Shown: positions 1-8,467, counted from the stretch's first letter. The stretch is 35,024 bases of DNA from Calditrichota bacterium (GCA_024277115.1 JAJRVW010000161.1:1-35024); one strand, 5' to 3'. Notes: generated by a model not told the origin, from the sequence alone. Made by a program: numbers and translations.

Positions 1-1
1 A

Positions 2-832
2 CAGGCAGCACGTTATGGGGCGGTTGCAGTTATCATCCGTTCTGTTTCTACAGGTGATGATGATTTCCCGCACACAGGCGCATTGGTCTACGCAAAAGAT
101 GCACCTCAAATTCCTGCTGAGGCATTGGGTGTACATTCCGCTGAAAGGTTTACTGAAATTCTACATAAAAACCCATCTCAAAAACTGTTTCTAAAAATTA
201 ACAGCCAAACTTTGCCCGATGTAAAATCACATAATGTTGTGGGTGAAATAAGAGGCTCCGAGAATCCGGAAGAAATAATTTTGGTGGGCGGGCACCTGGA
301 TGCCTGGGATGTTGGGCAAGGCGCACACGATGATGGGGCCGGTACAATGCAATCCATTTCAGCGTTACATATTTTGAAGGAACTGGGTTACAAGCCAAAA
401 CACACCCTACGCGCGGTGATGTTCATAAATGAAGAAAACGGTTTGAAGGGTGGTAAAAAATATGCTGAGCTTGCCATGAAAAACAAAGAAAAGCATATCC
501 TGGCCATCGAATCGGATGCCGGTGGTTTTACCCCACGCGCTTTTGGAATTAAAGTGGCTGATTCTTCACTGGCCAAGATGCAGGATTGGCTAAAATATTT
601 CCCGGAATTTACAATTGAATCAATAATTAAGGGTTATGGCGGCGCGGACATTAATCCTTTAAACAAGGCAGATGGTACACCCGTTTGCGGCCTCGTTCCT
701 GATTCCCAACGCTATTTTGATTTTCACCACTCACCGGCGGATGTTTTTAGTGCAGTAAATAAAAGGGAACTGGAGTTGGGCACGGCCTCCATTGCAACGC
801 TCATTTATTTAGTGGATCAATTTGGGCTGTAG
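2..832 (+). CDS. M28 family zinc metallopeptidase, 3' part (5' end outside window)
   Basis: The reading frame is open from base 2, so the true start lies upstream; the TTG at 83 is internal. The first visible residues (QAARYGAVAVIIRS) resemble the end of a PA domain, which fits a carboxypeptidase Q-like M28 aminopeptidase or carboxypeptidase. The catalytic domain shows the family's metal and catalytic signature in order: GGHLDAWD (His and the catalytic-type Asp), HDDGAG (bridging Asp), NEENG (Glu-Glu), ESDAG (Asp) and FDFHHSPAD (last His). These are the expected ligands of a co-catalytic di-zinc centre. Such enzymes are usually exported and release amino acids from peptide ends; the signal peptide would be in the missing part. 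The gene converges on the minus-strand gene at 881, with a hairpin between them. Family assignment is firm; exact substrate is unknown. Confidence 0.92.
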   Translation, partial: QAARYGAVAVIIRSVSTGDDDFPHTGALVYAKDAPQIPAEALGVHSAERFTEILHKNPSQKLFLKINSQTLPDVKSHNVVGEIRGSENPEEIILVGGHLDAWDVGQGAHDDGAGTMQSISALHILKELGYKPKHTLRAVMFINEENGLKGGKKYAELAMKNKEKHILAIESDAGGFTPRAFGIKVADSSLAKMQDWLKYFPEFTIESIIKGYGGADINPLNKADGTPVCGLVPDSQRYFDFHHSPADVFSAVNKRELELGTASIATLIYLVDQFGL

Positions 833-846
833 TTTTTTGATGCAGA

Positions 847-875
847 AGAAAAAACCCTCTAAATTTTAGAGGGTT
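847..875 (-). terminator. Intrinsic terminator between convergent genes
   Basis: A perfect inverted repeat has arms AACCCTCTA at 853-861 and TAGAGGGTT at 867-875 around a 5-base A/T loop. Read on the minus strand the hairpin is followed by a T-rich run (the A-run at 847-854), so it mainly ends transcription of the minus-strand gene at 881. It may also act weakly for the peptidase gene on the plus strand. Confidence 0.75.
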
Positions 876-880
876 AATTT

Positions 881-1369
881 CTAGTTAAAATACAGAGTGG
901 CAAACAAGGCTGTGGCCGTATTTATATTTGTTTCACCCGGATTGCTAAACCGAAATGAATTATCATCCGACATACTAAAATTTAATTGTGCTTCAATCCC
1001 AAAACTAAAGTTTTTATCAACAAAATACTCTCCACCTGCTGAGAGCCCAAATAAATAGTCCGTGATGGAATCCCCCTTTTTTGGAGAATAAACCAACGCC
1101 GCAAACCTTCCCCCGACAAATGGTGATAATTTTTCTTTTTTCAAATAAACACGTGGAATTACCCCAATTTGAAAATCGGAACCGCCATCTCCTGTTTTAA
1201 TAAACCCCAAGGCCGGGGCCAACGTGAACGTCGGTGAAAACCAAATTGGTATTTGTATGTCAAAATGACTTTCTTGATAAGAAGCACTAAGACCCGTTCC
1301 CGATTCAGGAAGTTGCTGGGCAAATGAGATTATTGAAAAAAATTGTATAAGATAAATTGCTCTGATCAT
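881..1369 (-). CDS. Small outer-membrane beta-barrel-like protein
   Basis: The product is 162 residues from the ATG at 1369. An upstream in-frame TTG at 1417 exists, but the 1369 start has a GGAG motif eight bases upstream and begins a typical export signal (MIRAIYLIQFFSIISFAQQ). The mature part alternates polar and hydrophobic residues in short strands (for example FDIQIPIWFSP, FQIGVIPRVYL, FSFGIEAQLNFS) and ends with LYFN, as expected of an 8- to 10-strand outer-membrane barrel. It lies directly downstream of a lipoprotein gene on the same strand, with the two probably co-transcribed. No specific family or substrate is recognised. The assignment as a barrel is inferred from pattern only. 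Confidence 0.7.
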   Translation of the reverse strand: MIRAIYLIQFFSIISFAQQLPESGTGLSASYQESHFDIQIPIWFSPTFTLAPALGFIKTGDGGSDFQIGVIPRVYLKKEKLSPFVGGRFAALVYSPKKGDSITDYLFGLSAGGEYFVDKNFSFGIEAQLNFSMSDDNSFRFSNPGETNINTATALFATLYFN

Positions 1370-1417
1370 TTCTTTTACTCCGATTTTCTTATTGATTAAA
1401 TACGCCAGTATCTTCAA

Positions 1418-2005
1418 TTAATATAATAAAAGTAGGTCACGCCAAAACAGGTGGTTGTCAATTTGAATATAAATCCTGTAAAAGCCATTTGGGAGATAGT
1501 TTGCGTTTAAGTCTTCAGTCCTCCATACTACTGAATGAGAGCCTGGTTCTTGAATTGATTTTGGTCGGATTAGTTTGGTATACACGGTCGACTTATTAAA
1601 TGTAAAGGCCGAAGGGAGCATATTTCCCAAGAAGGCGATGGAATAGCTTGCACGAACCGCCCATATTTTAACATATAAATTTTTAGGCAGGTGATATTTA
1701 ATAATTACAGGGCCGTTAACGGGATTTGGATAAATCCTGTCTACCTTAATCGAAAAAGGGAGGACTGATAAAACGCTGTCAGGAGGTGTTTCAAACTCAG
1801 GATATTTATTTGTAATATTTAGCTTTTTATGCCCGTCGGAGGGGAGCCCAATTTCACCAAGTACATCGCCATTAAAGTTCGTTTGATAAATTCCTGTAAC
1901 AACCGGCTTTGTTGATATAAATTCTGGAGCACCATTAAAATCGGTTGGAGAAGAGCACTGTAAAACCGCGAAAAGTATTATGGTTAATAAATAAAAAAAT
2001 TTCAT
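1418..2005 (-). CDS. Lipoprotein with a C-terminal FlgD/Por-like Ig domain
   Basis: A 195-residue protein with a lipoprotein signal: hydrophobic MKFFYLLTIILFAVLQ followed by Cys17, a lipobox of the form LxxC. GGAA lies seven bases before the ATG. The C-terminal half (about residues 88-195) carries IYPNPVNGPVIIKYHLP and, near the end, NGFYRIYIQ. This matches the layout of the FlgD-like Ig domain found at the C-terminus of many secreted FCB-group proteins (YPNPFNP...TxIxYxLP...GxYxxxl). Here it is joined to a lipid anchor rather than to a long secreted enzyme. The downstream gene encodes a small barrel-like protein, which suggests an envelope pair. Function is unknown. Confidence 0.72.
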   Translation of the reverse strand: MKFFYLLTIILFAVLQCSSPTDFNGAPEFISTKPVVTGIYQTNFNGDVLGEIGLPSDGHKKLNITNKYPEFETPPDSVLSVLPFSIKVDRIYPNPVNGPVIIKYHLPKNLYVKIWAVRASYSIAFLGNMLPSAFTFNKSTVYTKLIRPKSIQEPGSHSVVWRTEDLNANYLPNGFYRIYIQIDNHLFWRDLLLLY

Positions 2006-2094
2006 AAACTATTCCAGCTAATTTTAGATAATGGTAGAATTTACAAAAGAAATTTGATTATATCCAAAATTAGTTAGGTGGCTCTTCCTAAAAA

Positions 2095-4650
2095 TCATCC
2101 AAACAAATCGGCCTGGTCGTCCTGGGCAATAATTATTTCCGGGCCATCTGTTTTATGGGGCTTTACATCCAGCACATGATAGGTGCTTAAACGGTTCCCG
2201 CGTGATTTCCAACCCTTTACGTCAACAAGCTCTTTAAGGTCTAATACCTGGCTGCTACGCTCTTTCTGCTTGCCATACAAATATTTCATATCCGCGCGGG
2301 TTTCAACCTCGGTAGAAACAATCGCCATAAAACTGCCTTTGCTCTCTGCCGTGAATTGAAATATGCGTCCGATGACCTGCGATTCCACTTTAAAACGCTT
2401 CACATAAAAGTTTTTTGCCCCGGCATCATAATGGACAGCGGTGATAACCATTTCCGGGTCATATTTTATAATCTGCTCAATTTTTTCATGATCATAATGA
2501 TTGCTTAAATCATAGGTTGTTAATTCTAAGGAACCGTTTTTATAAAGGACGAGAATTTTATCGCCATTCTCAAAAGTACCCAAAAATGTCCCGCGCGAAT
2601 CCGTATTAAGCCGCCCGACTGTTTCATCGTACCAAATCTCTAATCCGCCAAGTGTGGATTGCCCGGCCTCTTTATGTGCCACCTTGCGCACCGGATATTT
2701 GGTGAGGATATTTCCCTGCGAAGCCCGGCCTTTAATGGCCAGAGTATCAAAGTCAAAATCAAAAGTTTTGAGGCGGGCGCTGCAACGTGGGTTCAACGAA
2801 ACGGTTACAACTTCGGACTCGCTGTTGGGGTTGGCCGTAAAATAGAATACTTTAGAATCCTTTGTCCCCTTGGTCAGGTCGTTTTGCTTATCGCGCGTTA
2901 TGGCCGTTACGGAAAAACGTTTTGCATAAGCCCGGCCCTCTTTTCCATCGCGATACACCATATTGTAGACCATGCGTTCATCGCCTTTTTTCCACACACC
3001 GGCATAGATTATATCCTTGCCAACAAAAGACTTATCGGCCACCCGTGTCACCACAAATGTGCCATCCGCTTTAAAAGCAATCACATCGTCAATATCCGAG
3101 CAGTCCCCGATATATTCATCCTTGCGCAGGCCGGTACCAATAAAACCATCAGCCCTATTGACGTACAATTTTTGGTTGGCCACCGCCACCTGGCGCACCT
3201 GGATATTCTCAAAACTACGAATTTCTGTTTTCCGCTCACGCCCTTTACCGTACTTCTGTATCAGCATTTCAAAATAATGGATGGCAAATTGGGTCAGGTT
3301 GCGCAGATTGCTTTTGACTTTTTTAATTTCACCTTCCAGGTTTTTGATGGCTTCGTCGGCTTTAAAAGAGTCAAATTTGGAAATGCGTTTTATTTTTATC
3401 TCGGTCAGGCGGACAATATCATCTTCGGTTATTTCGCGATAAAACATATCTTTAAAAGGTTCTAGCCCCTTATCGATTGCCCCGATCACCGCTTCCCAGG
3501 TTTCGCACTCTTCAATATCCCGGTAAATCCGTTCTTCGATAAAGATTTTTTCCAGGGATGAGAAATGCCATTTTTCGTTCAGCTCACTCAGCTTGATTTC
3601 CAACTCGCGTTTTAATAGGCGTACCGTATTTTTTGTAGAAGCCCTCAACAATTCGCTCACACCAAGAAAAACCGGCCGCTCTTCCATAATCACACAGGAA
3701 TTTGGCGAGATGGAAACCTCACAATCTGTAAAAGCGTACAAAGCATCAATCGTCACATCGGGTGAAATGCCCGCAGGAAGTTCCACTAATACTTCCACGT
3801 GTTTGGCCGTATTATCAATTACTTTTTTAATTTTGATCTTGCCATTTTCATTGGCTTTTACAATCGATTCCATCACGCTCGTCGTTGTGGTGGCAAAGGG
3901 GATGTCACGGATAACAAGCGTTTTTTTGTCAACCGTTTCAATTTTTGCACGCACACGAATTTTACCACCTTTGAGACCATCGTTATAGTTGGAAAAATCG
4001 GCCATACCGCCAGTGGGAAAGTCTGGTAAAATTGTAAACTCTTCTTTTTGCAGGATTTTAATCGAGGCTTGCAGTAGTTCAATAAAATTGTGCGGCATTA
4101 TTTTAGTGGCCAGGCCAACGGCAATCCCTTCGGTGCCATGCGCCAATAACAGAGGAAATTTCATTGGCAGGTTGACCGGCTCGTTTTTACGCCCATCGTA
4201 GGATTTTTGCCATTCGGTGGTTTTATCATAAAAGGCCACCTCCAGCGCAAATTTTGAAAGACGCGCTTCAATATAACGTGCTGCCGCTGCCGAGTCGCCC
4301 GTGCGAACATCGCCCCAGTTTCCCTGCGTTTCGATCATCAAATCTTTTTGGCCCATGTTTACCAACGCATCGCCAATGGCCGCATCACCGTGTGGATGGT
4401 ACTGCATTGTGTGCCCGATAACATTTGCGGCCTTGTTAAAACGGCCGTCGTCCATTTGTTTCATGGAGTGTAAAATGCGCCGCTGTACCGGTTTTAAACC
4501 GTCTAAAATCCCGGGAACGGCACGTTCTAAAATGACATACGAAGCATATTCCAAAAACCACTCACTGTACATGTCTGAGATATGTGTGGTCTGTTGCATT
4601 TCTTGCTCATTTAATTCTTCGTTATTTTCGTTCTGTATTTCTTCTGACAT
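2095..4650 (-). CDS. parC: DNA topoisomerase IV subunit A
   Basis: An 851-residue type IIA topoisomerase A subunit, which cuts and rejoins both DNA strands to unlink sister chromosomes with ParE. The N-terminal breakage-reunion domain contains the quinolone-resistance-type region (GLKPVQRRIL at 52-60, YHPHGDAAIGDAL around 84-95) and the catalytic tyrosine Tyr126 in AAARYIEARL, preceded by the usual Arg. The C-terminal part forms a divergent beta-pinwheel region and ends ...ADLFG. The length fits Bacteroidetes-type ParC better than GyrA, and parE is the nearest upstream housekeeping gene on the same strand. ParE and ParC are separated here by an MNT-HEPN gene pair. An AAGGA motif lies about 13 bases upstream of the ATG, a little far for a strong ribosome site. 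Confidence 0.95.
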   Translation of the reverse strand: MSEEIQNENNEELNEQEMQQTTHISDMYSEWFLEYASYVILERAVPGILDGLKPVQRRILHSMKQMDDGRFNKAANVIGHTMQYHPHGDAAIGDALVNMGQKDLMIETQGNWGDVRTGDSAAAARYIEARLSKFALEVAFYDKTTEWQKSYDGRKNEPVNLPMKFPLLLAHGTEGIAVGLATKIMPHNFIELLQASIKILQKEEFTILPDFPTGGMADFSNYNDGLKGGKIRVRAKIETVDKKTLVIRDIPFATTTTSVMESIVKANENGKIKIKKVIDNTAKHVEVLVELPAGISPDVTIDALYAFTDCEVSISPNSCVIMEERPVFLGVSELLRASTKNTVRLLKRELEIKLSELNEKWHFSSLEKIFIEERIYRDIEECETWEAVIGAIDKGLEPFKDMFYREITEDDIVRLTEIKIKRISKFDSFKADEAIKNLEGEIKKVKSNLRNLTQFAIHYFEMLIQKYGKGRERKTEIRSFENIQVRQVAVANQKLYVNRADGFIGTGLRKDEYIGDCSDIDDVIAFKADGTFVVTRVADKSFVGKDIIYAGVWKKGDERMVYNMVYRDGKEGRAYAKRFSVTAITRDKQNDLTKGTKDSKVFYFTANPNSESEVVTVSLNPRCSARLKTFDFDFDTLAIKGRASQGNILTKYPVRKVAHKEAGQSTLGGLEIWYDETVGRLNTDSRGTFLGTFENGDKILVLYKNGSLELTTYDLSNHYDHEKIEQIIKYDPEMVITAVHYDAGAKNFYVKRFKVESQVIGRIFQFTAESKGSFMAIVSTEVETRADMKYLYGKQKERSSQVLDLKELVDVKGWKSRGNRLSTYHVLDVKPHKTDGPEIIIAQDDQADLFG

Positions 4651-4709
4651 AGTTTATAAATTTTCCTTAACGTCTAATTTATTTCTTAGAACCGTTCTGA
4701 CAACTTTCA

Positions 4710-5045
4710 TTATTTTTCACACTCTTTTGCATCTGCTTTTGTTGCCGACTCGCCGGGATAACGAAATTCGACAGCATAAGCAGTCAGCAATTTCAAATCA
4801 TTCCTATAAAATTCCAATGAAGGCACTTCATCAATTAACATACTAAGCAGGTTGTTCAAATCGTGTATTTTGGGTAAATAAGTCTGAGTTTTTTGGAGTA
4901 ATGCCTTGAGATATTTTTCAACACATTGCTGAGCATGAAAACAAGCTGCATCATAATTCGGATTTTTTCTTGCCCTTATCTCCCTGTTTGCACTATTAAA
5001 ATCGCCTTCTGCTTTTTCAATCCATTCTTGATAGATCTTTTTCAT
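4710..5045 (-). CDS. HEPN domain protein, C-terminus frameshifted
   Basis: The product is 111 residues from the ATG at 5045, which overlaps the end of the MNT gene by 29 bases. The overlap and order are typical of HEPN-MNT pairs. The helical HEPN domain is clear: WIEKAEGDFNSA, then YDAACFHAQQCVEKYLKALL, then LPKIHDLNNLL and AVEFRYPGESATKADAKE. The RX4-6H ribonuclease motif of toxic HEPN proteins is not obvious, so this may be a non-nuclease member. The protein stops abruptly after ECEK at a GAAAAATAA. Adding one A to the A5 run would continue the frame as IMKVVRTVLRNKL and six more residues, to a stop at 4654-4656, three bases before the parC ATG. That extension looks like the normal last helix of the family, so the visible stop is probably due to a one-base deletion or a sequence error. 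Confidence 0.82.
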   Translation of the reverse strand: MKKIYQEWIEKAEGDFNSANREIRARKNPNYDAACFHAQQCVEKYLKALLQKTQTYLPKIHDLNNLLSMLIDEVPSLEFYRNDLKLLTAYAVEFRYPGESATKADAKECEK

Positions 5046-5340
5046 ATACGATTTTTCCAGTTTCAATAATATCTTTAATAAAAAAATCACCCATCTCTAT
5101 TCGCTCCAAAATTTGTTTATTAGAACGGATAACTAAGTCCAAAGGAATACTGTATTCGATATTTGTTAGTATTTTAACCGCCTGCTGCCGGGCAGAACCA
5201 GCAAAATCCATAACAACCAATAAGTCTACATCACTATCTGAATTAAAATTCCCATTAGCATGTGAGCCAAATAAGATAATTTTATCTGGATGAAATTTGT
5301 TATTAATTTGATCTGTTATATTTTGTATTTGCTTATTCAT
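5017..5340 (-). CDS. Minimal nucleotidyltransferase (MNT), partner of HEPN protein
   Basis: A 107-residue protein from the ATG at 5340 (MNKQIQN...); an in-frame start four codons upstream is possible. It has the pol-beta-type nucleotidyltransferase signature GS-x10-DxD: Gly25-Ser26, Asp37 and Asp39 in FGSHANGNFNSDSDVDLLV. A third acidic residue is Asp68 in IPLDLVIRS. In characterised MNT-HEPN (MntA-HepT) modules the MNT protein is the antitoxin and adds AMP to the HEPN toxin; whether that applies here is an inference. It overlaps the HEPN gene and sits 32 bases after parE, so it is probably co-transcribed with topoisomerase IV. Confidence 0.88.
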   Translation of the reverse strand: MNKQIQNITDQINNKFHPDKIILFGSHANGNFNSDSDVDLLVVMDFAGSARQQAVKILTNIEYSIPLDLVIRSNKQILERIEMGDFFIKDIIETGKIVYEKDLSRMD

Positions 5341-5372
5341 TTTAAACCTCAAATGTCTTTCTCAAAAGTACC

Positions 5373-7226
5373 CTAAACCAACTCTTCAGCCAAATCCTTT
5401 TCAATTTTTAAATTACGGATAATAAATTTTTGGCGTTCCGGCGTATTTTTGCCCATATAATATCCCAATAATTTTTTAATCGATGTTTTTTCGCGCAGCA
5501 CCAAGGGGTCCAAACGGATATCCTCACCAATAAACCCTTCAAACTCATCAGGCGATATTTCCCCCAAACCCTTAAAGCGGGTTATTTCTGCATTTTTACC
5601 CAACTTGGCTATGGCATTTTGACGTTCGCTATCATCATAACAATAAATGGTTTCTTTTTTATTACGCACACGAAACAGCGGCGTATCTAAAATATATACA
5701 TGACCGTTTCGTACAAGATCAGGAAAAAACTGTAAGAAAAAAGTCATCAACAGTAAGCGGATATGCATCCCGTCCACATCGGCATCGGTGGCGATCACAA
5801 CCTTATTATAACGCAAGCCCTCAAGCCCGTCCTCAATATTAAGCGCGTGCTGCAAAAGGTTAAACTCTTCATTTTCGTAGACGATTTTTTTTGTGAGCCC
5901 AAAACAATTTAACGGCTTACCGCGCAAACTGAACACGGCCTGCGTTTCCACCTTACGCGCTTTGGTGATTGACCCGCTTGCCGAGTCGCCCTCAGTGATA
6001 AAAAGTGTGGACTCGTAATGGCCGTCTTTTTTTGCATCCCGATAATGGATGCGGCAGTCACGCAGTTTTTTATTATGCAGATTGGCTTTTTTAGCGCGCT
6101 TATTGGCCAGTTTTTTAATGCCGGCAATTTCCTTACGTTCCCGCTCGGATTGTTGGATACGTTTAAGAAGCTGCCCCGCTGTATCCGGATGTTTATGTAA
6201 ATAATCATCCAATTCTTTTTTGATAAAATCATTTACAAAACCGCGAATTGTCTGCCCATCCTTAGAAATATTTTGCGAGCCCAGCTTGGTTTTTGTTTGC
6301 GATTCGAAAACCGGCTCCTGGATGCGTACACTTATGGCGCCCACAATTGAGGCACGAATATCGGTGGCATCAAAATCTTTTTTATAAAAATCGCGCACTG
6401 TTTTTACGATAGACTCGCGAAAGGCCGCCAGATGCGTACCGCCCTGCGTGGTATGCTGCCCGGTTACAAAAGAGTAATACTCCTCACCGTATTGGCTGGC
6501 ATGGGTCAGGGCAAATTCTATATCTTTTGCGCGGGAATGGATCACAGGGTAGCGCAGGGATTCGGGATCACTTTTACGGTTTATCAGATCGAGCAGGCCA
6601 TTTTCTGAGTGGTACTTTTGACCGTTAAAATTAATGGTAAGCCCGGCATTAAGATAGGCGTAATTCCAGATTTGGTTTTCAAGATAATCCGGAATAAAAT
6701 GATAATTTTTGAAAATCGATTCATCCGGCTTAAATTCGATTTGCGTGCCATTACGCTGCGTCGTCAACTCGATTTTATGATCGTTTGTAACCTCACCACG
6801 GCAAAATTCAATCACCTTAATTTTGCCATCCCGTATGGCCTGCACCTTAAAATAATCAGAAAGGGCATTAACAGCTTTTGTGCCCACACCGTTCAATCCA
6901 ACCGATTTTTGAAAAGCTTCGCTGTCATATTTACCGCCTGTATTCATTTTGGCAACACAATCAAAAACCTTGCCGAGCGGGATTCCCCGGCCATAATCGC
7001 GTACTTTTACAGAGAGCTCCGATACACGTAGTTCAAGTGTTTTGCCAAAACCCATCACATGTTCATCGATGGAGTTATCAATAGTTTCTTTCACAAGAAC
7101 ATAGATACCATCATCCTGCGCCGAGCCGTCGCCCAGCTTACCAATGTACATCCCTGGCCGTAAACGAATGTGTTCTTTCCAATCAAGCGAGCGGATATTA
7201 TCTTCTGTATAATTTGTTTTTAGCAT
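5373..7226 (-). CDS. parE: DNA topoisomerase IV subunit B
   Basis: A 617-residue GyrB/ParE-family ATPase subunit that powers strand passage by topoisomerase IV. The GHKL ATPase domain shows the N-box (ETIDNSIDE, catalytic Glu47 and Asn51) and the DYGRGIP motif near residue 77, then [10 protein letters not shown]. The TOPRIM domain shows TEGDSASGS near residue 407 and [10 protein letters not shown] near 479, the metal-binding acidic residues. The length and the absence of the GyrB insert fit ParE. The C-terminal [12 protein letters not shown] motif is typical of both subunits. It lies downstream of a RES-Xre toxin-antitoxin pair and upstream of MNT, HEPN and parC on the same strand. Confidence 0.95.
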   Translation of the reverse strand: MLKTNYTEDNIRSLDWKEHIRLRPGMYIGKLGDGSAQDDGIYVLVKETIDNSIDEHVMGFGKTLELRVSELSVKVRDYGRGIPLGKVFDCVAKMNTGGKYDSEAFQKSVGLNGVGTKAVNALSDYFKVQAIRDGKIKVIEFCRGEVTNDHKIELTTQRNGTQIEFKPDESIFKNYHFIPDYLENQIWNYAYLNAGLTINFNGQKYHSENGLLDLINRKSDPESLRYPVIHSRAKDIEFALTHASQYGEEYYSFVTGQHTTQGGTHLAAFRESIVKTVRDFYKKDFDATDIRASIVGAISVRIQEPVFESQTKTKLGSQNISKDGQTIRGFVNDFIKKELDDYLHKHPDTAGQLLKRIQQSERERKEIAGIKKLANKRAKKANLHNKKLRDCRIHYRDAKKDGHYESTLFITEGDSASGSITKARKVETQAVFSLRGKPLNCFGLTKKIVYENEEFNLLQHALNIEDGLEGLRYNKVVIATDADVDGMHIRLLLMTFFLQFFPDLVRNGHVYILDTPLFRVRNKKETIYCYDDSERQNAIAKLGKNAEITRFKGLGEISPDEFEGFIGEDIRLDPLVLREKTSIKKLLGYYMGKNTPERQKFIIRNLKIEKDLAEELV

Positions 7227-7350
7227 TAAAAATCCATCAAATTAAGTAAAGGTTAAAACTAAGAAAATTTTCATAAGCGGGTAAAAATCGAGCAGGCCAA
7301 TATAAAAAGAAAATTGGTTGTATGCACAAGCGTACAGTAAAAAAAATCAT

Positions 7351-7806
7351 TTATTTTGATTGTGCCAAGCGGGCGTCAAAAATAAAATCCGTTACAGCAC
7401 GCAAAGTTATCTTGCCAAAATCCGGATGGTTTTGGTTAATCAAAAAATTTGATTCGCCAGGGATTATAACAGAGGGTACACGTAAAACAGGAGATAATTT
7501 CTTACTAATCCAATTATTTCCAATCTCCTGTGTAACGGGTAAATTTACAAATTCCTGCCAGTTTTCAGGAAGTATCGATTGGGTAATTATTTCCATCTCC
7601 AGGCTATCAGGGATTTCAATTTCCATTAATTTAAACAGCTTATTGAGGCCTTCGCCACTTCTGTGCACAACATTTTCCAAACAGGCCAACGCACGCGATG
7701 AAAAAGTGTAAACAACAAAATTTCCTTTAGAATTCCAACGTGCAGGATAGCCCGAGGCGTTGAGGCTTTTGGCCCATTTTTCGAGGGTGATTCTGTAAAC
7801 AATCAT
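7351..7806 (-). CDS. RES-domain toxin
   Basis: A 151-residue protein matching the RES toxin family of RES-Xre type II toxin-antitoxin systems, which act on NAD+ or ADP-ribosylate phosphoribosyl pyrophosphate synthetase. Key family positions are present: Arg5 in VYRIT, PARWN at 21-25, VVYTFSSRALACLE with Tyr33, Ser37 and Glu44, NVVHRSG with His48, a VPSVIIPGESNFLINQNHPDF block near 110-130, and FIFDARL at the C-terminus. The length is normal for the family. It starts 24 bases after the antitoxin stop. There is no good Shine-Dalgarno sequence on this strand, which suggests weak or coupled translation. The toxin appears intact although its antitoxin gene is interrupted. Confidence 0.88.
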   Translation of the reverse strand: MIVYRITLEKWAKSLNASGYPARWNSKGNFVVYTFSSRALACLENVVHRSGEGLNKLFKLMEIEIPDSLEMEIITQSILPENWQEFVNLPVTQEIGNNWISKKLSPVLRVPSVIIPGESNFLINQNHPDFGKITLRAVTDFIFDARLAQSK

Positions 7807-7830
7807 AAGGAGGCTGATACCCGGTTTTTA

Positions 7831-8277
7831 TCAGGCAAGATCGCCAAATTCAATCCGTACGAGTTCATCCAAGACAAGGTCGATCCCGGTGGATGTATGG
7901 ATCAGCGAAAATGGTGTAAGGTTGCCAAGGCCAAAAGCAGGCTTAGCCATCCAGGCTTTAAAGCTGTCCAAACCGCCAAAAACCTCGATCCCCTTTTTAA
8001 ACAAGGCCATAATTTTTAAGATCAGTTCGCTGCGCAAAGGGCCAAGTTTTTTGTTTTCCTTCTCGTAACGCGAAAATGTTTTAGCGGAAGTACTAAATAC
8101 CCGGGCCATTTCATCTTTGGAATATCATGAAAGCCGGACAATGTCAAAAAATATGTGTGCGTCAATTCCCCTGTTTGCTTCGAGGGCGATGGCAATATTA
8201 CTTTTAATACGTGGCGCATATTCATAGATTATATCAGAAATGGTATTTAGCTTTTGGTCTTTTTGATCACGATACAT
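7831..8277 (-). pseudogene. Xre/MbcA/ParS-type antitoxin, interrupted by an in-frame TGA
   Basis: From the ATG at 8277 (GGGAG six bases upstream) a single frame runs 148 codons to the TGA at 7831. It is broken once, by TGA at 8125-8127 (codon 51). Before the stop the frame reads MYRDQKDQKLNTISDIIYE and on to FFDIVRLS; after it YSKDEMARVFSTSAKTFSRYE, the helix-turn-helix region. The C-terminal DUF2384 domain (VFGGLDSFKAWM, LTPFSLIHTSTGIDLV) is the toxin-binding part. A glycine (GGA) would be expected at the stop, as in similar antitoxins, so one base change explains the break. Restart at the ATG at 8109 would give a 92-residue fragment that keeps the toxin-binding domain. TGA is a normal stop elsewhere in the window (parC, hprK), so general recoding is unlikely. 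Confidence 0.78.
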
Positions 8278-8305
8278 TTTCTACTCCCGGTTTCTCTGCT
8301 ATAGC

Positions 8306-8343
8306 AATATAAGACTTTTGTCCGCAAAAACAAGACTTTTGTC
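8306..8343 (-). promoter_or_regulatory. Promoter and direct-repeat operator of the RES-Xre module
   Basis: Two identical copies of AAGACTTTTGTC lie at 8311-8322 and 8332-8343, 21 bases apart, or two helical turns. Each contains a small dyad (GAC-N4-GTC). On the minus strand a plausible promoter overlaps them: TTGTTT at 8328-8333 and TATATT at 8306-8311 with 16 bases between. The site lies just upstream of the antitoxin start. This is what is expected of an autoregulatory operator bound by the Xre protein. Binding itself is inferred. Confidence 0.6.
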
Positions 8344-8467
8344 TAATTTATTTTTAATAAAAATTTATCACAACTGAATGGTAAAATTATTATAATGCTG
8401 CCAGCCATGGAACTTGCCCCCTACTTAAAACCGTTTATCCATTAATTTCAGAAAAGGAGATTTTTTA

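Noticed and set aside
2659-3465. 268-codon open frame on the plus strand
   Set aside because: It lies entirely antisense to parC, whose protein sequence is strongly conserved there; it has no ribosome site or recognisable domain.
8125-8127. TGA read as glycine, as in SR1/Gracilibacteria
   Set aside because: TGA ends parC, the MNT gene, hprK and the EIIB gene at natural C-termini, and the other interrupted frames carry TAA, so a changed code does not fit.
8022-8225. 67-codon frame over the antitoxin region
   Set aside because: It is a shadow frame; the antitoxin reading frame explains the region and has the domain similarity.
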